The notes under the pieces are model-generated. The model was not told the DNA's origin. It did not search any database and worked only from the letters and a program-made list of their open reading frames with translations. Positions 1-8,735 of a DNA stretch of 18,383 bases are shown piece by piece. A program made the translations under genes and the position numbers. Origin of the DNA: Pseudomonadota bacterium (GTDB taxonomy: Bacteria; Pseudomonadota; Gammaproteobacteria; Burkholderiales; Burkholderiaceae); contig JAJXUC010000076.1 of the NCBI GenBank assembly GCA_021783435.1, positions 1-18,383 on the forward strand, in the 5' to 3' direction. How positions within the stretch are numbered: the first letter of the stretch is position 1; each line of letters begins with the position of its first letter.

Positions 1-166
1 GGTCCAGCGCCTGCATGCGCGACTCCAGATTGCGCACCAGCAGGGACAGGCAGCGCTTCATCGCGAACCCGACCGAGTTCTCCTTGCTGTAACTCGATCC
101 GTCATAAAAGCGGGTCTGCGCCTCGGCGGCGAATTCTGGCGCCTGGGGTGATGTCGGGGTGTTCAT
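1..166 (-). CDS. MarR-family transcriptional regulator, N-terminal part (gene runs off the left edge)
   Basis: An open frame reads from ATG at 166 to the left edge without a stop and gives 55 residues. After a Pro/Ala-rich stretch of about 18 residues comes RFYDGSSYSKENSVGFAMKR, followed by a Leu/Arg-rich helix (CLSLLVRNLESRMQALD). This pattern, aromatic-Asp then an N/S-x-G-x-x-x-K-R helix, is what I recognise as the first dimerisation helix of MarR-type repressors in Burkholderiales. The winged-helix DNA-binding part lies outside the window, so the assignment rests on the N-terminus only. An ATG at 174 is out of use because it meets TGA after three codons. No clear Shine-Dalgarno precedes 166. 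Regulators of this family usually bind palindromes in their own promoter, and the array at 178-235 is exactly there. Ligand and target genes are unknown. Confidence 0.62.
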   Translation of the reverse strand, partial: MNTPTSPQAPEFAAEAQTRFYDGSSYSKENSVGFAMKRCLSLLVRNLESRMQALD

Positions 167-177
167 GCCGCCATCTT

Positions 178-235
178 ATTGCCTAGGCAATCAATGCATA
201 GGCACTTGATGCATGGGCATTATTTGCCTAGGGTA
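178..235. promoter_or_regulatory. Array of four 12-bp operator-like units at 15-bp period upstream of marR
   Basis: Units start at 179 (TTGCCTAGGCAA), 194 (ATGCATAGGCAC), 209 (ATGCATGGGCAT) and 224 (TTGCCTAGGGTA). Every start is exactly 15 bp after the one before. T2, G3, C4, T6, G8 and G9 are invariant. The first unit is the core of a perfect 14-bp palindrome (178-191). The array ends 12 bp before the marR start codon, so it covers the likely promoter. That it is a binding site for the adjacent MarR-type protein is inference from position and symmetry. Confidence 0.6.
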
Positions 236-307
236 TTCGAGGGGGTGACTTGACACGCATCGCGCAGGCGTTGTAGCCGGCACGCAACATCTCTTCCTTG
301 CCCCCCG

Positions 308-1474
308 CTACGACCAGTCGTGCACGGAAAACAGTCTGTGGTGTTCCTTGATGGCGTAGCGGTCGGTCATGCCGGCGATGTAATCGGCGATGCCCCGCAG
401 TTGTCCGCCCTTGCGGTCGCGCTGGTGATCGGTCGGCAACAGGCGCGGCTCGCCGACATAGGCCACGAACAACTCGCGCAGCACCCGCGCCGCCTTGGTG
501 GTGGAGTGCAACACCTGGGGGTGGCGATAGAGCGCCTGGCGCAGGAACTGCTGCAGACGCGTGAGTTGCTCGCGCACGGGCGCGCTGAACGCCACGAGCG
601 GCGGGCTGGCGCGCACGCCATCCGGGCTGCGCACTTGCGCCTCCTCGATGCGCGCCTGGGTTTGCGCGATCAGGTCGGCAATCAGCGTCGAAATCATGCG
701 GCGTATGGTTTCGGACACCAGCCGCTTTTGCCCCAGGCCGGGGTAGGCGGCGCGTACGGCGTCCAAGTGGCCGCCGAAAAAGTCGATGTCTTCCAACTGT
801 TCCAGATGGAGCAGACCCGAGCGCAGACCGTCGTCGATGTCGTGGTTGTTGTAGGCGATTTCGTCGGCCAGATTCGCCACCTGCGCCTCCAGGCTGGGCT
901 GTCCGCCTAGGAGGAAGCGCCCGCCGACATCGCCCAGACGCTCCGCATTGCGCCGCGAACAGTGCTTCAGAATGCCCTCGCGGGTTTCGAAACACAGATT
1001 GAGGCCGTCGAACGCGGCGTAGCGCTCCTCGAGCCGGTCGACCACCCGCAGCGACTGCAGGTTGTGCTCGAAGCCACCGCCATGCGGATCCGCGTCCCGC
1101 ATGCAGGCGCCGAGCGCATCCTGCCCGGCGTGGCCGAACGGTGTGTGGCCGAGGTCATGCGCCAGGGCGATGGCCTCGGTGAGGTCCTCGTTCAGGCGCA
1201 GCGCCCTGGCGATCGACCTGGCGATTTGCGCCACCTCGAGCGTATGGGTGAGGCGGGTCCGGAAAAGATCCCCTTCGTGGTTGAGAAAGACCTGGGTCTT
1301 GTATTCGAGGCGGCGGAAAGCGCTGCAATGAATGATGCGGTCGCGATCTCGCTGGTACTCCGTGCGGTCGCGCGGCGGCGGTTCGGCCTGGCGCCGCCCG
1401 CCCGACGTGCTGACGCTGCTGGCGTAAGGAGCCAGCCATGATTCGTGGCTGGGCGTGCCTCGCATGCTCGGCAT
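308..1474 (-). CDS. dgt: Deoxyguanosinetriphosphate triphosphohydrolase-like protein (HD-domain dNTPase)
   Basis: The protein has 388 residues and belongs to the Dgt family, which hydrolyses dNTPs to the deoxynucleoside and triphosphate in the cytoplasm. The HD metal-binding set is visible: H77 in [11 protein letters not shown]106-D107 in [12 protein letters not shown], and D204 in [11 protein letters not shown]. The family block [20 protein letters not shown] sits at about residues 37-56, and the C-terminus (residues 356-388, TDHQRD to HDWS) matches the usual end. The frame stays open upstream into aroB, but the start must lie after the aroB stop at 1509. ATG 1474 leaves a 34-base gap; ATG 1465, three codons later, is an equally good choice, and neither has a strong ribosome site. 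It is the last gene of the pil-aro run. Which dNTP this Dgt subgroup prefers cannot be read from sequence. Confidence 0.93.
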   Translation of the reverse strand: MPSMRGTPSHESWLAPYASSVSTSGGRRQAEPPPRDRTEYQRDRDRIIHCSAFRRLEYKTQVFLNHEGDLFRTRLTHTLEVAQIARSIARALRLNEDLTEAIALAHDLGHTPFGHAGQDALGACMRDADPHGGGFEHNLQSLRVVDRLEERYAAFDGLNLCFETREGILKHCSRRNAERLGDVGGRFLLGGQPSLEAQVANLADEIAYNNHDIDDGLRSGLLHLEQLEDIDFFGGHLDAVRAAYPGLGQKRLVSETIRRMISTLIADLIAQTQARIEEAQVRSPDGVRASPPLVAFSAPVREQLTRLQQFLRQALYRHPQVLHSTTKAARVLRELFVAYVGEPRLLPTDHQRDRKGGQLRGIADYIAGMTDRYAIKEHHRLFSVHDWS

Positions 1475-1508
1475 CGGTGCGTGCAGGCCGTGCCCGATGA
1501 GGCCCGGC

Positions 1509-2660
1509 TCAGGCGACAAGGCTGCCTGCGGCCCGGCTTGCGGGCGAGCCGGGCGCGGACATGGAAGGCGACGCATCTCGAATGGCACCGTGCGCCAGCA
1601 GGCTGGAAACCACCGGTTCTTGCGACGCCGCGCGCAGCACGGCGCCGCCCAGGCCCTGCAGGAGCACGAAGCGCACGATGCCGGCATCGTTCTTCTTGTC
1701 CACCTGCATGAGATCGAGATAGCGCTGCAAGGGCAGGGGCGGGGCCTGGACCGGCAAACCCGCACGGCGCACGAGTTCCTGCAAACGCACGGCAGACGCG
1801 CGGTCCAACAAGCCCAGGCGCGCCGAGACGTCGGTCGCGATCACCATGCCCGCCCCCACGGCCTCGCCGTGCAGCCATTGCCCGTAACCCATGCCGGCCT
1901 CGATCGCATGGCCGAAGGTATGACCGAAATTCAGGATCGCGCGCAGCCCGCTCTCGGTTTCGTCCTGCGCCACGACGGCCGCTTTGATCTCGCAGCTGCG
2001 GCGCACGGCATGCACCACGGCATCGTGTTCCAGAGCGCGCAGGCGCTCCATATGGGTTTCGAGCCAGCCGAAGAATTCGGCATCGGCGATCGCGCCATGC
2101 TTGATGATCTCGGCCAGCCCTGCGGACACTTCGCGCGACGGCAAAGTCCGCAAGGTTTCGACGTCGGCCACCACCAGCCGCGGCTGGTAGAAGGCACCGA
2201 TCATGTTCTTGCCGAGCGGGTGGTTGATCGCGGTCTTGCCGCCGACCGACGAATCCACCTGCGCCAGCAAGGTGGTGGGCACCTGCACGAAGGGCACGCC
2301 GCGCATGTAACAGGCCGCTGCGAATCCCGTCATGTCACCGATCACGCCGCCGCCAAGCGCGAACAAGGTCGTCTTGCGGTCGCATTGGCGCTCGAGCAAC
2401 GTGTCGAAAATCCGATTCAGCGTCGGCCAGTCCTTGTGCTGTTCGCCATCAGGCAGCACGCACTGCAGCACCTCGGCAAAATGCGGCTCCAGGGCCTGTT
2501 CCAGAGCCTGCGCATACAACGGGGCCACGGTGGTATTGGTGACGATGAGCGCACGTGCCTTGGGCTGTGCGACGTCGGCGAAGGTGTCGCGCCTCAACAG
2601 GCCCGCACCAATGCGAATGTCGTAGGCACGCTGATCGAGTTCGACGCGAACGGTGGTCAT
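1509..2660 (-). CDS. aroB: 3-dehydroquinate synthase
   Basis: This is the second shikimate-pathway enzyme. It converts 3-deoxy-D-arabino-heptulosonate 7-phosphate to 3-dehydroquinate using NAD and a divalent metal. The NAD-binding loop GGGVIGDM is at residues 103-110 and [20 protein letters not shown] at 136-155. The metal ligands expected for the family are present at E184 (GLAEIIKHG), H247 (NFGHTFGHA) and H264 (LHGEAVGAG). The protein has 383 residues; the conserved fold seems to end near residue 360, leaving a low-complexity Ser/Ala/Pro/Gly tail of about 23 residues. ATG 2660 fits the usual family N-terminus (MTTVRVEL). It follows aroK by 93 bases, the largest gap in this run, so it may have its own promoter. 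Confidence 0.96.
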   Translation of the reverse strand: MTTVRVELDQRAYDIRIGAGLLRRDTFADVAQPKARALIVTNTTVAPLYAQALEQALEPHFAEVLQCVLPDGEQHKDWPTLNRIFDTLLERQCDRKTTLFALGGGVIGDMTGFAAACYMRGVPFVQVPTTLLAQVDSSVGGKTAINHPLGKNMIGAFYQPRLVVADVETLRTLPSREVSAGLAEIIKHGAIADAEFFGWLETHMERLRALEHDAVVHAVRRSCEIKAAVVAQDETESGLRAILNFGHTFGHAIEAGMGYGQWLHGEAVGAGMVIATDVSARLGLLDRASAVRLQELVRRAGLPVQAPPLPLQRYLDLMQVDKKNDAGIVRFVLLQGLGGAVLRAASQEPVVSSLLAHGAIRDASPSMSAPGSPASRAAGSLVA

Positions 2661-2695
2661 GGCGGTCTGTTGCAGGCTCGTGGAGGAACCCAGCC

Positions 2696-2701
2696 ATTGT
2701 A
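2696..2701 (-). promoter_or_regulatory. Possible -10 element for aroB-dgt
   Basis: On the minus strand a TACAAT hexamer lies in the 93-base aroK-aroB gap, 35 bases before the aroB start. I find no good -35 at 16-18 bases; the upstream bases are a GGGGCT-type G/C-rich repeat. It is therefore only a weak candidate for an internal promoter. Confidence 0.2.
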
Positions 2702-2753
2702 GGAAGAGCGCGGCAGCCCCAGCCCCAGCCCGGCAAGTGTTCAGCGTGCCCCG

Positions 2754-3377
2754 TCAAGGCTCGTCACGCCTGGGCCGCTCGCGTGAGCCGGCCTGCGCCG
2801 GTGCGCGAGACGGGTCCACGACACCGGCGAGCTCCAATTGCGTGAGGACGAGATGGGTCAGCATCGCGGCCGATGGGCGGCCGGTATCGATCGTGAAATG
2901 CGCCGTTTCCCGATAGAGGGGATCACGCTGGCGAAACAATTCCCGCAGCTTGGTGCGCGGGTCTCCTGTTTGCAGCAGCGGACGGCTGCGGTCATTGCGC
3001 GTGCGATGCGCCAGCTCTTCCGGACTCGCGCGCAGATACACCACGACACCCCGGCTATTCAGGGCCTTCCGGTTGGACTCGCGCAACACGGCCCCGCCCC
3101 CGGTCGCCAGCACGATGCCGTCACGCTCGGTCAGCTCCTCGATCACCCGCGCCTCGATCTCTCTGAACCCTGCCTCGCCATCACGCGCGAAAAGCGTTGC
3201 AATCGTGCAGCCTTCCCGCCGTTCGATTTCGTGGTCGCTGTCAAGAAACCGCAACCCCACCCTTTGCGCTAACGCCCGGCCCACCGTGGTCTTACCGGCC
3301 CCCATGAGGCCGATGAGAAAAATACGCGTGCAACTTGTCAAAATTGGCAGCTGGCGGGCAGGGACGCGATGGATCAA
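2754..3377 (-). CDS. aroK: Shikimate kinase I, TTG start coupled to pilQ
   Basis: This P-loop kinase phosphorylates shikimate at the 3-hydroxyl with ATP. The Walker A motif GLMGAGKT is at residues 23-30. The shikimate-binding residues expected for the family are D46/D48 (DSDHE), R72 (GFRE) and the triple Gly at 93-95 (ATGGGAVL); the lid Arg is in SRPLL (R132) and a second conserved Arg is in RDPLYR (R151). The start taken is TTG at 3377, which overlaps the pilQ stop as TTGA and leaves 18 residues before the first beta strand. A second TTG twelve codons later would leave six. There is no ATG before the P-loop. The 207-residue length exceeds the usual 170-190 because of a polar, Arg-rich tail after LELAGVV. 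pilQ upstream and aroB downstream is the common proteobacterial setting. Confidence 0.92.
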   Translation of the reverse strand: MIHRVPARQLPILTSCTRIFLIGLMGAGKTTVGRALAQRVGLRFLDSDHEIERREGCTIATLFARDGEAGFREIEARVIEELTERDGIVLATGGGAVLRESNRKALNSRGVVVYLRASPEELAHRTRNDRSRPLLQTGDPRTKLRELFRQRDPLYRETAHFTIDTGRPSAAMLTHLVLTQLELAGVVDPSRAPAQAGSRERPRRDEP

Positions 3378-5611
3378 CGGCTCAAATCTGCGCCGGTGAC
3401 GATCTTTGGTGTGAGAAACACCATCAGTTCGTCTTTCTGAATGCTCTTGCTGTTGGTCTTGAACAGGTAGCCGAGCACGGGGATGTCGCCAAGCAGGGGA
3501 ACCTTGTCGGTCTGGTTCTGTTCCTGCGAGGAATAAATCCCGCCGAGCACGACCGTTCCACCGTTTTCAACCTGCACCTGGGTCGTGACCGTGTTGGTGT
3601 TGATCGCGGGACCCGCCGCAGTGTTCTGCCCGACGCTGTCCTTGTGGATCTCGACATTCATGATGATGTTGCCGTCCGGCGTAATCTGCGGCGTGACATC
3701 GAGGCTGAGCACCGCCTTCTTGAAGGACACCGATGTCGCACCACTGGATGTCGCCTGCTGATACGGAATCTCCGTACCCTGCTCAATGGTGGCCTTGTTC
3801 AAATCAGCCGTGATCACACGGGGCGATGAGATGATTTTCCCCTTGCCATCTGCTTCGAGCGCGGAGAGTTCGAGATTGATGAAACGGTTGGCTGCCGCAT
3901 TGAACAAGCTGATGGCAACAGACCCTGGCGAGACGCCAGTCAGAATCGTATTGGCGATTGTCGTCGACGGAAGATTCACAAACTGGGTGTCTGGAATATA
4001 AGAGCCGCCTGTAATCACGGCTTGGCCAGTTTGCTCACCAACACCCAGGTAATTCCCGGTGATCGCGGCGCCAGGGTTGCTGCTCTGGCCCGGCACGGTA
4101 TTTCTGTAGAAACCCAGCTTCGCACCCAAGCTACGCCCGAACTGGTCCGTGGCCTCGACGATGCGCGCCTCGATCAGGACCTGGCGTACAGGCTTGTCGA
4201 TTTTGGCGATGAGTGCGCTGATTTCCTCGAGCTTGGACGGAATATCGTTGACGAAAATCTGATTCGTGCGCGGATCGGCGATCACCGTGCCGCGCGGCGA
4301 GAGAATGCGTGAGGTGGGCGCGCCGGCCGTGGGCAGGCCGGGAAGGATGGGGGCCACACCCGCCCCGCTGCCGCCAGGCTGCGCGCCGCCCGCGGCACCG
4401 GTGAGCAGTTGCACCACCGCGGCGGCCTTCTGGTAGTTGAGCTGGAAGGTTTCGGACTTCAACGGCTCGAGATCCTGGATGGACTTCGAGGCTTCGAGTT
4501 CAGATTTTTCGCGGGCAAGAATTTCATCGCGGGGCGCGATCCACAGCACATTGCCCTCCTTGCGCTCGCCCAGCCCCTTGGCCTGGAGGATGATGTGCAG
4601 GGCCTGGTCCCAGGGCACGTCCTTCAGGCGCAGGGTGAGGTTTCCGGTCACCGAATCGCTCACCACGACGTTGAGGCCCGTGAAATCGGCGAACACCTGC
4701 AGCAGCGAACGGACGTCGATGTTCTGGAAGTTGAGCGACAGTTTCTGGCCGTGATAGCCGGGGCCGTTCCCTTGCACCAGCTGGTTGGGATTGGGCACCT
4801 CGGGGCGCACTTCCAGCACGAATTTATTGTCGGCCTGATAGGCGCTTTGCTGGTAGTTGCCTGTGGGCTGGACCACCATGCGGACGTTGTTGCCCATCTG
4901 GAAGGTGGTGATGGACTTCACCGGCGTGGCGAAATCGGCCACGTCCAGACGACGTCGCAGATCGGCGGGCAGCGTGGCCTTGAGGAAATCGACCACGATG
5001 TTCTGGCCCTGTTGGTGGATGTCGACGCCGACCTGGTTGTTGGGCAGGTTGACGACGACCTGGCCCGCGCCGCCCGCGCCACGGTGAAAGTCAATCCCCT
5101 GCAACGGCAGTTGCCGGGCATTGAGGCTGTCGGCGAAGTGCACCGGCTGCGACAGCGCAGAACCCGCCGTGGTCGACGCATTCAGCGGCGCCGAAACCGT
5201 CGGGCTGATGAGCACGAGCAGTCGTTTGCCCTGGATTTCGGTCTTGTAGGTGGTCGAACTGCGCAGATTGAGGACCACACGCGAACGACCCTCGGCCTGC
5301 ACCACATTGGCCGAGCGCAGATTGCCCTGATCGAAATTCACCGCGCCACGACTGAGGCCGGACGTTACGCCCGGAAAATCGAGAACGATGCGGGCAGGCT
5401 GATCAATGGTGAAACCTGCCGGCGGAGCGGCCAGGGGCTGGGCGAAATCAAGCTGGACGACGATTTCGCCGCCCTGGCTGCTGGCCCCCACGCTTTGCAG
5501 CACATTGGAACCCTGCGCCGCAGCTACGGCCGCCAGGCCCAGCATCAGCGCCAGGCCTGCCGCAGCGCGCACCAGCCACGTCGTTGCACGGGTAAGCGAT
5601 AGGGACATCAT
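3374..5611 (-). CDS. pilQ: Type IV pilus secretin PilQ
   Basis: PilQ forms the multimeric outer-membrane pore through which the pilus fibre leaves the cell. The 745 residues begin with a signal peptide (hydrophobic about 13-31, probable cleavage after AAA at 30-32). Two AMIN-type peptidoglycan-binding domains follow (about 36-135 and 155-270). Next are an STN/N0 domain (about 290-360, [17 protein letters not shown]), an N1 domain (about 385-470) interrupted by a Gly/Pro-rich stretch (405-435), and the secretin barrel domain (about 475-735) with the family signature [14 protein letters not shown] at 704-717. The start overlaps the pilP stop as ATGA; a second ATG follows at once. The 3' end overlaps aroK, so translation of pilP, pilQ and aroK is probably coupled. 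Length and architecture are normal for a Gram-negative PilQ. Confidence 0.97.
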   Translation of the reverse strand: MMSLSLTRATTWLVRAAAGLALMLGLAAVAAAQGSNVLQSVGASSQGGEIVVQLDFAQPLAAPPAGFTIDQPARIVLDFPGVTSGLSRGAVNFDQGNLRSANVVQAEGRSRVVLNLRSSTTYKTEIQGKRLLVLISPTVSAPLNASTTAGSALSQPVHFADSLNARQLPLQGIDFHRGAGGAGQVVVNLPNNQVGVDIHQQGQNIVVDFLKATLPADLRRRLDVADFATPVKSITTFQMGNNVRMVVQPTGNYQQSAYQADNKFVLEVRPEVPNPNQLVQGNGPGYHGQKLSLNFQNIDVRSLLQVFADFTGLNVVVSDSVTGNLTLRLKDVPWDQALHIILQAKGLGERKEGNVLWIAPRDEILAREKSELEASKSIQDLEPLKSETFQLNYQKAAAVVQLLTGAAGGAQPGGSGAGVAPILPGLPTAGAPTSRILSPRGTVIADPRTNQIFVNDIPSKLEEISALIAKIDKPVRQVLIEARIVEATDQFGRSLGAKLGFYRNTVPGQSSNPGAAITGNYLGVGEQTGQAVITGGSYIPDTQFVNLPSTTIANTILTGVSPGSVAISLFNAAANRFINLELSALEADGKGKIISSPRVITADLNKATIEQGTEIPYQQATSSGATSVSFKKAVLSLDVTPQITPDGNIIMNVEIHKDSVGQNTAAGPAINTNTVTTQVQVENGGTVVLGGIYSSQEQNQTDKVPLLGDIPVLGYLFKTNSKSIQKDELMVFLTPKIVTGADLSR

Positions 5612-6147
5612 TTGCTGCTCTCCTGCAATTGAAGGGTTGCGGTGCGTTCCACCCAGTCGCCAACGGCATCCTGCACCAGCTCCCGCAAAACAACCTGGCT
5701 TTCATCGATTTGTGTAATGCGCCCGTAATGCTGCCCCGCGTACTCGCCGACATGGGCGCGGTACAGCAGATTGCCAGCCTTGAGCAAGGCGTACTCCTGG
5801 CCCTTGATCTTGTAGCTGCCCACCATCTGGATCTGGTCCAGCGAATACTGCTCCAAGGGCTGCTTGGGCCGATTCATCTGTGCCAGGACCTCGGGGCTCA
5901 GCTTGTTCATTTCCTGCCGAACGCCCGTTTCAAGCTTGGCCGGGGAGAAGGGGTCGGTCTGCTCGGACAAGGCGTAGGTCGCCGGCAAGAAGGGCTTCGG
6001 TGCCTCGATCGGCTGCACATGCGGGTGCAGCTTGGCGCGCTCCTGTGTCATCCACGCACGCAGATCTTCGTGAGGCTGCCCTCCACAACCCGCCAAGACA
6101 AGCGCGATCGGCAACAACGGCAAGAAAGCCGGGATGCGGCGGGTCAT
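5608..6147 (-). CDS. pilP: Type IV pilus pilotin-like lipoprotein PilP
   Basis: PilP is the inner-membrane-anchored lipoprotein that links the PilN-PilO platform to the periplasmic domains of PilQ. The 179 residues open with a lipoprotein signal ending in LAGC, giving Cys21 as the lipidation site. A flexible Pro-rich segment follows, then the FDPF-like region (ALSEQTDPFSPAKLE, about 57-71). The C-terminal beta domain carries the recognisable block LDQIQMVGSYKIKGQEYALLKA (split here as LDQIQMVGSY and KIKGQEYALLKA), then VGEYAGQHYGRI. The start overlaps the pilO stop and the stop overlaps the pilQ start, both as ATGA. Gene order and size match the pilMNOPQ operon. Confidence 0.95.
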   Translation of the reverse strand: MTRRIPAFLPLLPIALVLAGCGGQPHEDLRAWMTQERAKLHPHVQPIEAPKPFLPATYALSEQTDPFSPAKLETGVRQEMNKLSPEVLAQMNRPKQPLEQYSLDQIQMVGSYKIKGQEYALLKAGNLLYRAHVGEYAGQHYGRITQIDESQVVLRELVQDAVGDWVERTATLQLQESSK

Positions 6148-6827
6148 TTCTTACCTCCCGGTCGTTTGGCTTTTTGCTGCGCGGCGACCTCGTCGGCATC
6201 GAGATAGCGGAAGGTCTTCGCCGTGGCGTCCATGGTCAGCTTGCCCGAAGGGTTGCCGGCCGGCGCGCTGGAGATGGCAATGTTGTTGATCGTGACGATG
6301 CGTGAAAGCTTGGCAACGTCGGCCGTAAACGCGGCGAGGTCGTTGTAGCTGCCCTTCACCTTGATGGTGATGGGTAGTTCGGCGTAATAGTTCTTCACCT
6401 CGACCTGGCCCGGACGGAAGAGTTCGAACTGCAAGCCGCGACCAATGCCCGCCTGGTTGATGTCGGACAGCAGTGCATCCATCTCGGCCTTGCTTGGAAG
6501 TTGCTTTTCCAGCAACAGCACGTATTGCTGCACCTGGGCCTTTTGCGCCTTGAGGAGATCCAGGCTCACGGCCTGGGCCAGCTTGCTCTTGTACTCGTCG
6601 CGCAACTGCACTTCCTGTTGCTGCGCCTGATTGAGCTGGTCCTTCACGCCGGACAGCCAGGCATACCAACCCACGGCCAGCGCCACAACGAGCGTCACGC
6701 CGTAAGCCGTGGCGCGCGGCAACGGCGGCCACGTGCCTGGATCGTTCTGGTTGAGCCCGCGGAACTGACTGCCGACGCGCTCTTTCAGGGACGCGAAATC
6801 AATCTGCATATTGAGGGATTTGGCCAT
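6144..6827 (-). CDS. pilO: Type IV pilus inner-membrane alignment protein PilO
   Basis: PilO pairs with PilN in the inner membrane and connects to PilP. The protein has 227 residues: a cytoplasmic N-terminus of about 40, one membrane segment at 41-59, a coiled coil at about 62-110 (Gln/Glu/Lys-rich, QLNQAQQQEVQLRDEYKSKL), and a periplasmic ferredoxin-like domain that includes the PilO block GLQFELFRPG and YAELPITIKVKGSYNDLAAF. The frame is open upstream, but ATG 6827 gives the family N-terminus (MAKSLNMQIDFASLKERV) and has a good ribosome site; the longer reading from 6872 would run into pilN. Confidence 0.96.
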   Translation of the reverse strand: MAKSLNMQIDFASLKERVGSQFRGLNQNDPGTWPPLPRATAYGVTLVVALAVGWYAWLSGVKDQLNQAQQQEVQLRDEYKSKLAQAVSLDLLKAQKAQVQQYVLLLEKQLPSKAEMDALLSDINQAGIGRGLQFELFRPGQVEVKNYYAELPITIKVKGSYNDLAAFTADVAKLSRIVTINNIAISSAPAGNPSGKLTMDATAKTFRYLDADEVAAQQKAKRPGGKK

Positions 6828-6831
6828 GCTG

Positions 6832-6837
6832 TCCTCA
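6832..6837 (-). promoter_or_regulatory. Ribosome-binding site of pilO built into the pilN stop codon
   Basis: On the minus strand the bases TGAGGA contain the pilN stop TGA and the Shine-Dalgarno GAGGA. The pilO ATG follows four bases later. This decides the pilO start at 6827 and suggests that terminating ribosomes pass straight to pilO. Confidence 0.75.
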
Positions 6838-7458
6838 GCCCGCAACGTTGGTCTTGCCTGCTGGCGCCGCACCGGAGGCGGCTTCCGCAGGGGTGGCGCG
6901 CTTGAGCGTGGCGCGCAGCTGGAAGGCTGACACCGTCTGGGTGTTGCCCTTGGAGATCTGGGTCGTGACGGAACGGATTTCGATCAGCTCCGGCTTTTCG
7001 AGCCAGCCCTTGCCATCGGCCAGATTGCGCAACAGATCGGCGACCCGCTCCTGACTCAGGGCCGTACCCTGCAGCAGCACCGACTGGCCTTCCTGCTTGA
7101 TCGAGGTGATCTGCACGCCCGTGGGGGTGTCTTGCGTGAGATCGTCGAACAGGTAGACCGGCAGATTTCGATCAGACTGCAGGTTTTCGACCGCCTGCTG
7201 CCGCGCGCGCAGGCTTTCAATCTCCTGGCGCAGTGTGGCGATGTCCTTGATCTGCACGTCGAGCTGGGCGATTTGCGCGTGGAGGAAATCGTTGCGCGAC
7301 TGTTGACGGTCGATCATCGCGCTCAGCACGGTAAAGCCGAGACCTAGCAGCAGCAGGCCCACCAGCATGGACATGACGATGCCGACATAAAACGCCTCGC
7401 GGCGCTTCTTGCGCTTGGCCTCGCGGTGAGGCAGCAGGTTGATGAGGACGATGTTCAT
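6835..7458 (-). CDS. pilN: Type IV pilus inner-membrane protein PilN
   Basis: PilN has 207 residues. Its short cytoplasmic N-terminus carries INLLPHREAKRKKRREAF (about 5-22); the INLLP motif is the known docking peptide for PilM. One membrane segment follows at about 23-46, then a coiled coil at about 48-95 (DRQQSRNDFLHAQIAQLDVQ) and a periplasmic domain that partners PilO. The start at 7458 overlaps the pilM stop as ATGA. A reading that starts ten codons earlier would lie within pilM and breaks the family N-terminus. The stop codon is shared with the ribosome-binding site of pilO. Confidence 0.96.
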   Translation of the reverse strand: MNIVLINLLPHREAKRKKRREAFYVGIVMSMLVGLLLLGLGFTVLSAMIDRQQSRNDFLHAQIAQLDVQIKDIATLRQEIESLRARQQAVENLQSDRNLPVYLFDDLTQDTPTGVQITSIKQEGQSVLLQGTALSQERVADLLRNLADGKGWLEKPELIEIRSVTTQISKGNTQTVSAFQLRATLKRATPAEAASGAAPAGKTNVAG

Positions 7459-8516
7459 TGCAAAAACCTGCGCATGGCCAGACCGCAACTGGTGAGATAG
7501 CTCGGCGCCTGCAGGCGCAATTTCTTCTCGCGAACCTGATCGCCGATGGCCATCCCCTCGAAGGGGTTGAGCACGACGCAGGCCGTGGACGTGAGTTGGG
7601 TGATTTTTTCCACCAGGCCGGGCAATGCCGCTGTGCCGCCCGCCAGCAGGATGTAGTCGACCTTGCTATTCGGCGTGGCCCGAAAGAAGAACTGCAGTGC
7701 ACGCGCCAGTTCCTGCGCCATACCCTCGATGAAGGGCTCCAGGACCTGGGCGGTATAGTCGTCTGGCAGGTCGGCATTGCGCTTTTTGGCCTCGGCCTCT
7801 TCTTGCGAGAAGCCGTAATGTCGCGCAATGGCCTGGGTCAATTGCTGGCCGCCGAAGGTCTGGTCGCGGTCGTACAGGGTTTCGCCGTTACGCAGCACCT
7901 GCATGGACGTACTGGATGCACCGATCTCGAACAAGGCCACCAGCAGATCGTGCCCGCCGCGCGGCAGGCGCTCGATCAACCTTCCTGCGGCCAAGCGCGA
8001 TGCAAAAGCGTCGATGTCGATGATCTGGGGCTTGAGCCCCGCCGCCTCGGCGATGGTCTGACGATCCAGCACCTTGTCACGGCGCGAGGCGGCGATGAGC
8101 ACCTCCTGGTCACCCGGAGAATTGAGGCTGGGGCCCAGCACGCTGAAATCCAGGGCCACGTCCTCGATGGCGAACGGGATATATTGATTTGCCTCGGTCT
8201 CGACCTGGACTTCGATCTCCTCTTCGCGCAAATCGCCGGGCAGCACGATCTTCTTGCTGATGACGGCCGAAGAAGGCAAGGCGAGGGCAACGTGCTTGGT
8301 CTTGGTCCCGCTTTTCTTGATCAGCTTGCGCACGGCATCGACCACGTCATCGTGCTTCTCGATGTTGCCGTCGGTGATGGCGCCTTTTTCCAGGGGCTCG
8401 ATGGCTGCGCGCACCAAGGTATAGCGGTTCTGATCATCAAGCGCCAATTCGACCAACTTGACGCTGGAACTGCTAATGTCCAGGCCGATCAGCGGCGCAT
8501 AGCGCTTGCGAAACAT
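7455..8516 (-). CDS. pilM: Type IV pilus assembly ATPase-like protein PilM
   Basis: PilM is the actin-like cytoplasmic protein that binds ATP and the PilN N-terminus. The chosen start gives 353 residues. The first phosphate-binding loop is GLDISSSSVKLVEL (residues 11-24) and the adenosine motif is LLAGGTAALPGLVEKI near the C-terminus. It is the first gene of the pil run. The start is uncertain: ATG 8516 (MFRKRYAPLIGLDIS) has no Shine-Dalgarno, while an in-frame TTG at 8534, six codons earlier, is preceded at 5 bases by a run of five Gs. That would add MSIFSS and still fit the family. The open frame continues to 8639, but that part does not resemble PilM. Confidence 0.95.
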   Translation of the reverse strand: MFRKRYAPLIGLDISSSSVKLVELALDDQNRYTLVRAAIEPLEKGAITDGNIEKHDDVVDAVRKLIKKSGTKTKHVALALPSSAVISKKIVLPGDLREEEIEVQVETEANQYIPFAIEDVALDFSVLGPSLNSPGDQEVLIAASRRDKVLDRQTIAEAAGLKPQIIDIDAFASRLAAGRLIERLPRGGHDLLVALFEIGASSTSMQVLRNGETLYDRDQTFGGQQLTQAIARHYGFSQEEAEAKKRNADLPDDYTAQVLEPFIEGMAQELARALQFFFRATPNSKVDYILLAGGTAALPGLVEKITQLTSTACVVLNPFEGMAIGDQVREKKLRLQAPSYLTSCGLAMRRFLQ

Positions 8517-8735
8517 GCTGCTGAATATGGACAACGCAACCCCCTGAATGAGTGGGAACTTGAAAAAGCCCGTTAAGAACCGCTTGCCGCAACATGAATG
8601 ACGGCTGAAGTTCAATATTTTTTTCAATCCTAACAACAAGTCTTTGATTGCCTGTCAGGTTTTCCCGAAGCAATGCCCGATTCGTTGCAAAACATCCACG
8701 TGTGCTCAAGGGAATACGACACCGTCCCATGAAAG

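Noticed and set aside
250..278. A consensus TTGACA on the plus strand (250-255) that might be a promoter -35
   Set aside because: The hexamer 17 bases downstream is GTAGCC, not a -10, and no plus-strand gene follows; it points into the 3' end of dgt.
228..290. A 20-codon open frame on the minus strand with AAGGAAG before its ATG, between dgt and marR
   Set aside because: No recognisable family, and its stop falls inside the last operator-like unit. The purine-rich stretch is likely chance at the dgt 3' end.
4409..5602. A 397-codon open frame antisense to pilQ
   Set aside because: Shadow of the well-supported pilQ gene; no domain or ribosome site seen.
8473..8730. An 85-codon minus-strand frame with AGAGGA before its ATG in the pilM-mrcA spacer
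   Set aside because: It runs into the pilM start in another phase and encodes nothing recognisable. The ribosome-like site alone is not enough.
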